The notes beneath the pieces are model-generated. The model had not been told where the DNA came from and did not search any database. It saw only the letters and a program-made list of their open reading frames with translations. Shown piece after piece: positions 1 through 5,324 of a DNA stretch of 5,324 nt. The translations under genes were made by a program, and so were the position numbers. Source of the stretch: an uncultured Candidatus Melainabacteria bacterium (GTDB taxonomy: Bacteria > Cyanobacteriota > Vampirovibrionia > Gastranaerophilales > Gastranaerophilaceae); NCBI GenBank assembly GCA_934754735.1, contig CAKVJE010000097.1, positions 1 to 5,324 on the forward strand, in the 5' to 3' direction. Numbering within the stretch: position 1 is the stretch's first letter; the number at the start of each line of letters is the position of its first letter.

Positions 1-306
1 AGAAAAATTGCTCTTGATGGCGAAATTGCTAAGAAAATGGGACAAATTATGGTTGCGGTTGAAAATTATCCGCAATTGAAAGCCGATCAGACGATGATTA
101 CTGCAATGCAGACTTATAACGAAGTTGAAGAACATATTGCTGCTGCAAGAAGATTTTATAATTCTGCAGCAAACGATTTAAAAAATGCTGTAGAAATCTT
201 TCCTTCTTCTTTATTTGCAAGAATGTTGAATATTAAAACTGTTGATTTTATTAAAACAACCGAACAAGAAAGACAGCCGGTTAAGGCAAGTGAATTTTTA
301 AAATAA
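1..306 (+). CDS. lemA: LemA family protein, C-terminal part (5' end outside window)
   Basis: The reading frame is open from the first base and ends at TAA 304-306, giving the last 101 residues; the true start lies upstream, so the ATG at 37 is internal. The visible part matches the end of LemA-family proteins: the segment ENYPQLKAD (about residues 21-29), a helix with EVEEHIAAARRFYN (about 42-55), then AVEIFPSSLFARML (about 63-76) and a short polar tail. In the family, a missing N-terminal membrane helix anchors a cytoplasmic or periplasmic helical bundle of about 190 residues. Its biochemical role is not settled. It should not be confused with the Pseudomonas sensor kinase once called LemA (GacS). 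The next gene encodes a DUF3137 protein, a frequent LemA neighbour, which supports the call. Confidence 0.93.
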   Translation, partial: RKIALDGEIAKKMGQIMVAVENYPQLKADQTMITAMQTYNEVEEHIAAARRFYNSAANDLKNAVEIFPSSLFARMLNIKTVDFIKTTEQERQPVKASEFLK

Positions 307-309
307 GAA

Positions 310-347
310 TTTAGCTTCTTCCATAAAAAGGGAAGGAGCTAAATTTT
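310..347 (+). terminator. Hairpin with short T run between lemA and the DUF3137 gene
   Basis: The arm at 310-322 (TTTAGCTTCTTCC) pairs with 331-343 (GGAAGGAGCTAAA) over 13 bp with a single G-T wobble. The loop is 8 nt and TTTT follows at 344-347. This is the form of a rho-independent terminator, though the T run is short. It starts only 3 bp after the lemA stop and ends 21 bp before the next ATG, leaving no room for a separate promoter downstream. It may therefore act as a partial terminator, an attenuator or an mRNA-stabilising stem within one transcription unit. Confidence 0.7.
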
Positions 348-368
348 CATCATTATATGGAGATTTAA

Positions 369-1532
369 ATGGATAGTAAAAAAGTTAATGAACAATTTGA
401 ATTAGTATATAAATCAAAAATAGAACGCAGTATAGCTCCTCTTGAAGATGAACGTCAGCAGCTTCTTAAATATAAAAAGATAATTATTTCAATTGTTATA
501 TTAACTTTGGTAATTACAATTGTTACATTGCAATGTTTTCCGAATTCAAAATTTGAACTATATGTTTTTATTTTATTTTTCATTGTCTTAAGTGGTGGAA
601 TGTTTTTTCTTTTTTCAAAAGAAAATTGTTATAGAAAAAAGATTAAAAACAATTTACTAATGTCAATTTTTTCAATTTTCGGGAAATTCTATTATTCGGA
701 AAAAGAATTAATTTCACTCAATAAAATTAGAGAAAGTGGACTTTTTAGGGACGCCAGACGTAAAAAAGATAACGACAGAATTGTTGGAGTATACAAAGGG
801 TTAAATATTTCTATCACTGAAACAAAGCTTACTCATGAAGTAAAAAATAATCTCTCAACAAATTCTAACAACTCTAGTGAAACTGTTACAGATTTCTCAG
901 GACTTATTTTAAGAATAAAAATGAATAAGAACTTTGAAGGACATACTGTTGTAAGACAAAAGCCTTTAAGTTATGAACAATTTGTAAACAACTTAAAAAA
1001 CTTTCAGGCAAACAACAAAGATATAATACCACCTGAAACTATAAAAGTTATAGAAGCTCCTACTGTAAAATTTTTATTTAAAAGTATGCAATTTATAAAA
1101 GAACATGATATTAGCTTTAATGATGGTTTGAGCTTTAGTCTTGATAAAAAATCATCAAAAGGTAAACCATGGAAATTGGATAATGTAATTTTAGAAGATA
1201 CTGAGTTTAATGAGATTTTCAATGTTTTTTCAAACAATCAAATTGAGGCCAGATATTTATTAACACCATCTTTTATGGAAAGATTAAAAAATATTTCTGC
1301 AGTAATGCTTGTTACTGATGTGAATTGTATTTTCAAAGACGGTGAAATTATATTATTTTTAGGCGGAGGAATTGTTTCGAGTGATAATAAAAACAATGGA
1401 TTCTTTGAATTAGAACCCAAAAGTGGCGAAACACTTTTCTCAAAAGCTATATACAAACGTGTATTCTTACAACTTTTAACAATTTTTGATTTAATTCATC
1501 ATTTCAAACTCGACCAGAAAATAGGTCTGTAA
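369..1532 (+). CDS. DUF3137 domain membrane protein
   Basis: The product is 387 residues long. After a charged N-terminal stretch come two hydrophobic helices (about residues 37-57 and 63-83) joined by a short loop. Basic residues on both outer sides predict an N-in/C-in hairpin, with about 300 residues in the cytoplasm. The soluble part carries the landmarks of DUF3137: an RESGLFRD...DRIVGVYKGLNISITE block (about 121-151), FSGLILRIKMNKNFEGHTVV, and near the C-terminus an LEDTEFNEIFNVFS segment followed by EARYLLTPSFMERL. The start is set by GGAGA at 359-363, 5 nt before ATG. The molecular function is unknown. Family members often sit beside lemA, as here, so a shared envelope role is plausible but inferred. 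A hairpin lies between the two genes. A dispersed repeat begins right after the TAA. Confidence 0.88.
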   Translation: MDSKKVNEQFELVYKSKIERSIAPLEDERQQLLKYKKIIISIVILTLVITIVTLQCFPNSKFELYVFILFFIVLSGGMFFLFSKENCYRKKIKNNLLMSIFSIFGKFYYSEKELISLNKIRESGLFRDARRKKDNDRIVGVYKGLNISITETKLTHEVKNNLSTNSNNSSETVTDFSGLILRIKMNKNFEGHTVVRQKPLSYEQFVNNLKNFQANNKDIIPPETIKVIEAPTVKFLFKSMQFIKEHDISFNDGLSFSLDKKSSKGKPWKLDNVILEDTEFNEIFNVFSNNQIEARYLLTPSFMERLKNISAVMLVTDVNCIFKDGEIILFLGGGIVSSDNKNNGFFELEPKSGETLFSKAIYKRVFLQLLTIFDLIHHFKLDQKIGL

Positions 1533-1599
1533 AGTCGTAGGTCGGGTTCAACATTTTTCATTGAACTCGACTTAAAAGTTATGTATTTGTTGTGTTGAA
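1533..1599 (+). repeat. Dispersed palindromic repeat, copy A
   Basis: It aligns without gaps to 3328-3394, with 59 of 67 positions identical by eye. It contains a hairpin: 1541-1551 (GTCGGGTTCAA) pairs with 1561-1571 (TTGAACTCGAC) around a 9-nt loop CATTTTTCA, with one G-T wobble. The non-palindromic tail ends in TTTGTTGTGTTG. It begins on the base right after the DUF3137 stop codon. There is no T run after the stem on either strand, so it is not a classical terminator. It looks like a small REP- or MITE-type element. A possible short terminal inverted repeat, AGTCGTA at 1533 and TGCGACT at 1614-1620, would extend this copy to 88 bp, but that match is too short to be sure. Confidence 0.8.
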
Positions 1600-1705
1600 T
1601 GACAATGGTCAAATGCGACTTATTAATTTATTTTTTAATGCATATTCAATTGTTAAGAGATTTAGAAAAATGTTACAATTAGTGCAAATTTAGCAATGGT
1701 AGTTC

Positions 1706-1732
1706 TTGTAGTAATAGTAATAATGCTATAAT
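1706..1732 (+). promoter_or_regulatory. Putative extended -10 promoter for the calpain-like gene
   Basis: A perfect TATAAT at 1727-1732 is preceded by TG one base upstream (TGC-TATAAT, 1724-1732), the extended -10 form. A weak -35-like TTGTAG at 1706-1711 is only 15 bp away, so recognition would lean on the extended -10. Transcription would start near 1739, giving a leader of roughly 60 nt before ATG 1802. The rest of the gap, 1600-1801, is AT-rich and shows no convincing gene or strong structure. The gene would thus be transcribed independently of the DUF3137 gene. Confidence 0.5.
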
Positions 1733-1801
1733 GATAAAGCGTCCTAAAGTTTAAATAAAATATGCCGTTAATGTAGATAAGATTATTTATATGGAGCAAA
1801 T

Positions 1802-3328
1802 ATGCAAAATTTTTTTGATTATAGCGAAAATGGAAAATATAATTTTGAAAATTATAATGGCAAAATTGTTTTAAAATCAAATAATGAGAAAACTCAAGCA
1901 ATTTTTGATAAAGTGCTATCTGTTTTTGATAAAAACAAAAATGGAAAACTTGATGCAGATGAAATAAAGACTATTTGGCGTAATTTCATATTAGTAGATA
2001 AAAATGGAGATGGAATATTAACTACTGACGAAGTTAAAGATGCTTTGAAACAAAATAAGACTTTATCAAAATTAAAAATGTCAACCGATGACATTATTAA
2101 TTTTATTAAAATAGTTAATGACACTATTAATAAATCATTTCAAAAAGCAAGAAAGAATACTGATAGAATATTAATGAATATTTTAAAACAACATTATCCT
2201 GAAAATGAATATGAATATAAAAAAACGTATGATAATGAAGATTGTTGCACTATTGAAGTAATCAATAAAACAACAAATAAATTGATAGCTGAACTTGGAA
2301 GTTATAAAAATGGAAACTATTATATGCGAACGAGTGAAACGCAAATTGAATATGATAAAAATGGATATATCGTTATGCGCTTTAATAAAAAAACTGGGAA
2401 AAGCAATAATTACGATCCTATAAGCGACAGTTTATACATGGATATAACAGCAAAAAATAAAATTGGCTTACCAACAACTGATAAAAATTTTGAAAAACAT
2501 ATAAATCAAATTAATAGTGAAAATATCATGGAGATTTTAACTAATTATAAAGATAACTATGGAGAATCTTTATTAGATGCTATCAATGGAGAATGGGGGC
2601 TTGATAAAGATATAAAAGATCGAGTCATAAAGTATTTGAATAGTTGTTGTATTGATTCACCGTATTTTAGAACAAATAAGCCAAACGCAAAAATAGATGA
2701 TAACTTTAATCAAGGTGGTATTGGAGATTGTTGGTTTTTATCAACAATTTCTGCGATACAACGTTCCCCAAAAGGGCAAGATATTTTAAATAATATAATT
2801 AAAGATAATCATGATGGAACATATACTGTTAAATTTAAAGGTGCAGATAAACCTTATACAGTTAGTGCATTAGAAATCCTTTCAAAAAGCCAATTTTCAG
2901 ATGGTGACATTGATATAAAAATTTTAGAAATAGCAGCAGAAAAACATTATAACATTTTAGGTATAAGTCATGGTGGTTATCCAGGGAGTGCTTATGATTT
3001 GTTACTAGGCACAAATCATAAGTGGCAAAATCTAGTTAAATCATTTCTTCCAAAGCCTAGTCCTCAAAAAATAAAAGACCTACTTGGTAATAAAAATATT
3101 GTAATGACCTGTACAGTACATCAGTTTAGTAAATTTTTTGGAGTAACAAAAAATCCCGAAGCAGAATATCAATATCAAATTGAAGCTCCTCACGCCTATG
3201 CAGTACATGATATAGATGACAAAAATATTTATTTAGAAAATCCTTGGGACACGAGCTGTACTGTCGCAGTACCATTAGATGTCTTTGACGAATATTGGGG
3301 AGGTGTGCAATATGTAGAGATAAAATAA
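1802..3328 (+). CDS. EF-hand calpain-like (family C2) cysteine protease
   Basis: The product is 508 residues. Two EF-hand loops lie near the N-terminus: D43 to E54 (DKNKNGKLDADE) and D66 to E77 (DKNGDGILTTDE), each with acidic, Asn or Thr ligands at the expected spacing and a Glu at loop position 12. About 210 residues I do not recognise follow (roughly 88-300). A compact calpain catalytic core ends the protein: NQGGIGDCWFLS with oxyanion Gln304 and nucleophile Cys310, then APHAYAV with His464, then ENPWD with Asn480. All catalytic residues are present, so activity is expected, probably with calcium binding or control through the EF-hands; this is inferred from family knowledge. No signal peptide or membrane helix is visible, so it is either cytoplasmic or exported by another route. 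GGAG at 1793-1796, 5 nt before ATG, fixes the start. Asn codons are almost all AAT, unlike efp nearby. Direct repeats lie on both sides. Confidence 0.85.
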   Translation: MQNFFDYSENGKYNFENYNGKIVLKSNNEKTQAIFDKVLSVFDKNKNGKLDADEIKTIWRNFILVDKNGDGILTTDEVKDALKQNKTLSKLKMSTDDIINFIKIVNDTINKSFQKARKNTDRILMNILKQHYPENEYEYKKTYDNEDCCTIEVINKTTNKLIAELGSYKNGNYYMRTSETQIEYDKNGYIVMRFNKKTGKSNNYDPISDSLYMDITAKNKIGLPTTDKNFEKHINQINSENIMEILTNYKDNYGESLLDAINGEWGLDKDIKDRVIKYLNSCCIDSPYFRTNKPNAKIDDNFNQGGIGDCWFLSTISAIQRSPKGQDILNNIIKDNHDGTYTVKFKGADKPYTVSALEILSKSQFSDGDIDIKILEIAAEKHYNILGISHGGYPGSAYDLLLGTNHKWQNLVKSFLPKPSPQKIKDLLGNKNIVMTCTVHQFSKFFGVTKNPEAEYQYQIEAPHAYAVHDIDDKNIYLENPWDTSCTVAVPLDVFDEYWGGVQYVEIK

Positions 3329-3394
3329 GTCGTACGTCTGGTTCAACATTTTTCATTGAACCCGACCTAAAATTTCTGCATTTGTTGTGTTGGA
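3328..3394 (+). repeat. Dispersed palindromic repeat, copy B
   Basis: Second copy of the repeat at 1533-1599, in the same orientation, 1795 bp further on. It starts on the last base of the protease stop codon. The stem pairs 3336-3346 (GTCTGGTTCAA) with 3356-3366 (TTGAACCCGAC) around the same 9-nt loop, with one T-C mismatch. Here the right arm continues as CGACCTA (3363-3369), matching the TAGGTCG of copy A's left arm. It occupies most of the 97-bp gap between the convergent protease and decarboxylase genes and could slow transcription from both sides, though neither strand shows a terminator-like T run. Confidence 0.8.
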
Positions 3395-3425
3395 CTAAAT
3401 TAATAATGTCACAACTCGTAGTTGA

Positions 3426-4454
3426 TTAAATTCTTTTCAATTTGCGTAAACAATCGAGTTTCGCGCAGGTTGTGCCTAAACCAGTCAAAAGCATTGTAGA
3501 TTTTTCGTTTGTTCTTTCATCTTCTATGTTAAATTTATCAAACAAAATTTCTGAAAGTTCAAATCCGCTCAACCCCTGCTTTTTTATAAGAATTTTTGTA
3601 ACATCATCACCGTAGAACTCCAAATTGCCGAGTTCGGCTTTTATTTCTTTAATTTTTGTAATCAATTCATTAATTCGTTTTCTACCTTTTGTTGAATTCA
3701 AATAATTAACATTAGCTTCAATTGTTGCAAGCATAGGATATGATGGCGATGTTGTTGTAATTAGTTTCAGTGCGGATTTTATATCACATTCACAATTGCA
3801 ATGCAAAAGGGCTGTCGGATTAATTCCACCTGCTGTTTTATGTAGAGATTGAACTGTGAAATCAGCAAATTTTATAGCACTTTGCGGAAGCTCATCTGAA
3901 AAAGGATATAAAGCTCCATGCGCTTCGTCTACTATTAAATAAACTCCTGCATTTCTGCAAGCTTTGCTTATTTTTTCTATGTCAGAAACAATGCCTTCGT
4001 AGCTCGGAGATGTTACGATTATCGCTTTTGGAGAATATTTTTCTAAAAGTTCTTCTACATTATCTAAACCTTCAAAAACGCCCCATTCTTCATTGTAAGG
4101 AAGTTCGTATTCTATAGCTTGTGCGCCAGCAAGCTTGATTGCGTTTTTATGGCAAGGATGGGATTTAGACCAAACAAGAACTTTGTCATTAAATTGACAG
4201 CAAGCTAATACGGATGCAATAATTCCGCTTGAAGAGCCATTTGTTAAAAAATGGGTTGATTTTGTACTATAAATTTTTGCAGCTTTTTGTTCGGCTTTTT
4301 CTAGTGCAACTTCCGGATTGTATGCATCCACTTCTGAAATATCTGAGCGATACCATTGGTAAAATTTATGAAAAATGCACAATTTGCCGGCATGACTCGG
4401 AGTCGTAAAAAGTTGTTTTTTATTTTTTTTCTTTAAAATTGATATTAAACTCAT
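3426..4454 (-). CDS. PLP-dependent Orn/Lys/Arg-type decarboxylase, short form
   Basis: The product is 342 residues and belongs to the fold-type I PLP enzymes of the Orn/Lys/Arg decarboxylase major-domain family. Landmarks in order: TPSHAGK (18-24, matching the family PGHxxG region), NGSSSG (72-77), SHPCHK with the PLP-stacking His102, TSPSYEG (148-154), VDEAHG with Asp176 that binds the pyridine nitrogen and His179, and SLHKTAGG with Lys206 as the Schiff-base lysine. The likely role is decarboxylation of a basic amino acid for polyamine synthesis; which one (arginine, lysine or ornithine) cannot be read from sequence. Homologues such as Bacillus SpeA/YaaO are about 480-490 residues, so the usual C-terminal domain is missing. 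An in-frame TAA at 4467-4469 excludes a longer N-terminus. No Shine-Dalgarno motif precedes the ATG. It converges with the protease gene and diverges from efp. Confidence 0.85.
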   Translation of the reverse strand: MSLISILKKKNKKQLFTTPSHAGKLCIFHKFYQWYRSDISEVDAYNPEVALEKAEQKAAKIYSTKSTHFLTNGSSSGIIASVLACCQFNDKVLVWSKSHPCHKNAIKLAGAQAIEYELPYNEEWGVFEGLDNVEELLEKYSPKAIIVTSPSYEGIVSDIEKISKACRNAGVYLIVDEAHGALYPFSDELPQSAIKFADFTVQSLHKTAGGINPTALLHCNCECDIKSALKLITTTSPSYPMLATIEANVNYLNSTKGRKRINELITKIKEIKAELGNLEFYGDDVTKILIKKQGLSGFELSEILFDKFNIEDERTNEKSTMLLTGLGTTCAKLDCLRKLKRI

Positions 4455-4503
4455 AATAATTTTATTTTACTACAAATTATGTTAAAGTGGCTGTTTTGGC
4501 ATG

Positions 4504-4532
4504 TTGCGATTAAAACGCGTTTATGTTAGTAT
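4504..4532 (+). promoter_or_regulatory. Putative efp promoter
   Basis: TTGCGA (4504-4509) lies 17 bp from TAGTAT (4527-4532), and TG at 4524-4525 makes an extended -10. Transcription would start near 4539, about 33 nt before the efp ATG. The position fits the 117-bp gap between the divergent decarboxylase and efp genes. This is a sequence match only. Confidence 0.5.
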
Positions 4533-4571
4533 CAAGAAAAAGATGAATAGTAGTATGTTTAAGGAGCAAAT

Positions 4572-5129
4572 ATGATTTCAGTAAACGATTTAAAGAATGG
4601 CTTAACACTTGAATTAGATAACGGTCTTTGGAACGTTGTTGAATTTTTACACGTTAAACCTGGTAAAGGTGCAGCTTTTGTAAGAACAAAGCTTAAAAAC
4701 GTTGAATCAGGTAACGTTATCGAAAAAACATTCAGAGCCGGTGAAAAAGTTGCAAAAGCTATGCTTGACCGTAGAGAAATGCAATATTTATATAAAGAAG
4801 GTAAAGATTACGTTATGATGGATAACGAAACTTACGAACAACTTCAACTTACAGAAGACCAAGTTGGTGATGGCGTAAAATACCTTAAAGAAAATATGAT
4901 TGTACAAGTTTTGATGCACGATAAGAGAATTATCGGTGTTGATATTCCTGCTCACGTAGAATTGGAAGTTGTTGACACTCCACCTGCTGAAAAGGGTAAC
5001 ACAGCTCAAGGCGGTACAAAACCAGCAACCCTTGAAACAGGTGCAGTAGTTAACGTTCCATTCTTCGTATCAAACGGCGACGTAATCAGAGTTGATACCA
5101 GAAGTAATGAATATCTTGATAGAGTTTAG
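4572..5129 (+). CDS. efp: Translation elongation factor P
   Basis: The product is 185 residues, the usual length for EF-P, and collinear with the family over all three beta-barrel domains. EF-P binds between the P and E sites of stalled ribosomes and helps form peptide bonds at consecutive prolines. The domain I tip reads [14 protein letters not shown], with Lys32 at the position that is post-translationally modified in many bacteria (5-aminopentanol in Bacillus, beta-lysine in E. coli). No modification-enzyme gene is visible in this window. Domain III contains [29 protein letters not shown] in pieces typical of the EF-P signature, and the protein ends YLDRV. AAGGAG at 4561-4566 gives the start. 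Asn is mostly AAC here (9 of 12), as expected of a strongly expressed gene. accB follows, as in cyanobacteria. Confidence 0.97.
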   Translation: MISVNDLKNGLTLELDNGLWNVVEFLHVKPGKGAAFVRTKLKNVESGNVIEKTFRAGEKVAKAMLDRREMQYLYKEGKDYVMMDNETYEQLQLTEDQVGDGVKYLKENMIVQVLMHDKRIIGVDIPAHVELEVVDTPPAEKGNTAQGGTKPATLETGAVVNVPFFVSNGDVIRVDTRSNEYLDRV

Positions 5130-5235
5130 AAGAACTGAGTTTAGAAGTTTAGAAGAAATTTAATGTATGTTGTTTATAAAAACGATATTTAAAATTTCTT
5201 CTAAACTACTCAACTTCTAAACTCCTAAACTTTTT
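5122..5235 (+). repeat. Nested inverted repeat with tandem TTTAGAAG units in the efp-accB spacer; possible terminator or attenuator
   Basis: The left side holds three TTTAGAAG units (5125-5132, 5140-5147, 5148-5155); the first overlaps the efp stop codon. The right side holds their complements at 5198-5205 and 5214-5221, plus a variant CTCCTAAAC at 5222-5230. The inner stem 5148-5161 with 5192-5205 is a perfect 14 bp. The outer stem 5137-5147 with 5214-5224 is a perfect 11 bp, separated from it by an 8-nt bulge (5206-5213). GTTTAG 5124-5129 can also pair with CTAAAC 5225-5230, right before TTTTT at 5231-5235. The accB ribosome site starts on the next base, so the structure could end transcription, tune accB, or simply be a repeat element. 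Confidence 0.75.
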
Positions 5236-5249
5236 AAGGAGAAATACAA

Positions 5250-5324
5250 ATGAAATTTGAATCAGACTATATAGAAAAATTAGCAAAAATCATTGCTGAC
5301 AATGATTTAACAGAAATATCTTTA
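5250..5324 (+). CDS. accB: Biotin carboxyl carrier protein of acetyl-CoA carboxylase, N-terminal part (runs off window)
   Basis: Only the first 25 codons are in the window, starting MKFESDYIEKLAKIIADNDL and continuing TEISL. The pattern of a short amphipathic helix followed by a (N/T)DLTEI(S/E)L segment is the usual N-terminus of AccB, upstream of the linker and the biotinyl domain, neither of which is visible. AccB carries the biotin carboxylated by AccC, and then feeds carboxyltransferase in malonyl-CoA synthesis for fatty acids. AAGGAGA at 5236-5242, 7 nt before ATG, supports the start. Position directly after efp matches the conserved cyanobacterial efp-accB order, which carries much of the weight of this call because so little protein is seen. 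Confidence 0.8.
   Translation, partial: MKFESDYIEKLAKIIADNDLTEISL

Noticed and set aside
1004..1456. Reverse-strand open frames inside the DUF3137 gene
   Set aside because: They are antisense to a coding region with clear family motifs, with no ribosome site or recognisable domain.
1541..1571. Repeat hairpin as a rho-independent terminator
   Set aside because: The stem is strong but no run of T's follows it on either strand, in either copy; the repeated occurrence fits a dispersed element better.
1599..1682. Small open frame of 27 codons in the spacer before the protease gene
   Set aside because: There is no ribosome site before its ATG, the start overlaps the repeat tail, and the product has low-complexity hydrophobic content; most likely chance in AT-rich DNA.
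1662..1901. Reverse-strand open frame covering the promoter and the start of the protease gene
   Set aside because: It overlaps a well-supported gene and promoter on the plus strand and its product is rich in Ile, Tyr, Asn and Phe, as expected of antisense AT-rich DNA.
1533..3394. Composite transposon or insertion sequence
   Set aside because: The repeats carry no transposase, none is found between them, and no target-site duplication is visible.
1533..3394. CRISPR array
   Set aside because: Only two repeat copies 1.8 kb apart, with a gene between them rather than short spacers.
3412..3424. Small palindrome CAACT-CGT-AGTTG after the decarboxylase stop as a terminator
   Set aside because: The stem is only 5 bp, AT-rich and not followed by a T run on the minus strand.
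4788..5009. Reverse-strand open frame inside efp
   Set aside because: efp is certain on the plus strand; this is a shadow frame.

Overview
The window is AT-rich with short, AT-biased intergenic gaps. It holds the end of one gene, four complete genes and the start of a sixth. The best clue to the organism is the order efp then accB on the same strand, which is the classic cyanobacterial arrangement. Together with the low GC and the absence of anything photosynthetic, this suggests a non-photosynthetic relative of cyanobacteria (Vampirovibrionia/Melainabacteria, for example a gut Gastranaerophilales). That assignment is an inference from gene order and protein style, not a proven identity.

Layout, left to right. 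Positions 1-306 (+) are the C-terminal part of a LemA-family membrane protein. A hairpin followed by four T's separates it from a DUF3137 membrane protein (369-1532, +); LemA and DUF3137 proteins are recurrent neighbours and may work together at the membrane. A 67-bp palindromic repeat begins directly after the DUF3137 stop codon. After a leader with an extended -10 promoter comes a 508-residue calpain-type cysteine protease with two N-terminal EF-hands and a complete Cys/His/Asn triad (1802-3328, +). A second copy of the same repeat, in the same orientation, begins on the last base of its stop codon. A convergent gene (3426-4454, -) encodes a short PLP-dependent Orn/Lys/Arg-type decarboxylase. 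It diverges from efp (4572-5129, +), which is followed by an elaborate inverted repeat and then the first 25 codons of accB (5250 onward).

Three parts can be read functionally. The lemA/DUF3137 pair belongs to the cell envelope. The efp-accB unit is housekeeping (translation of polyproline stretches and fatty-acid synthesis). Between them sits a more accessory-looking calcium-protease gene bracketed by two direct repeats, next to a decarboxylase that looks C-terminally shortened. No known named multi-gene system is evident. The most unusual items are the EF-hand/calpain protein, the repeat pair around it, and the structured efp-accB spacer.
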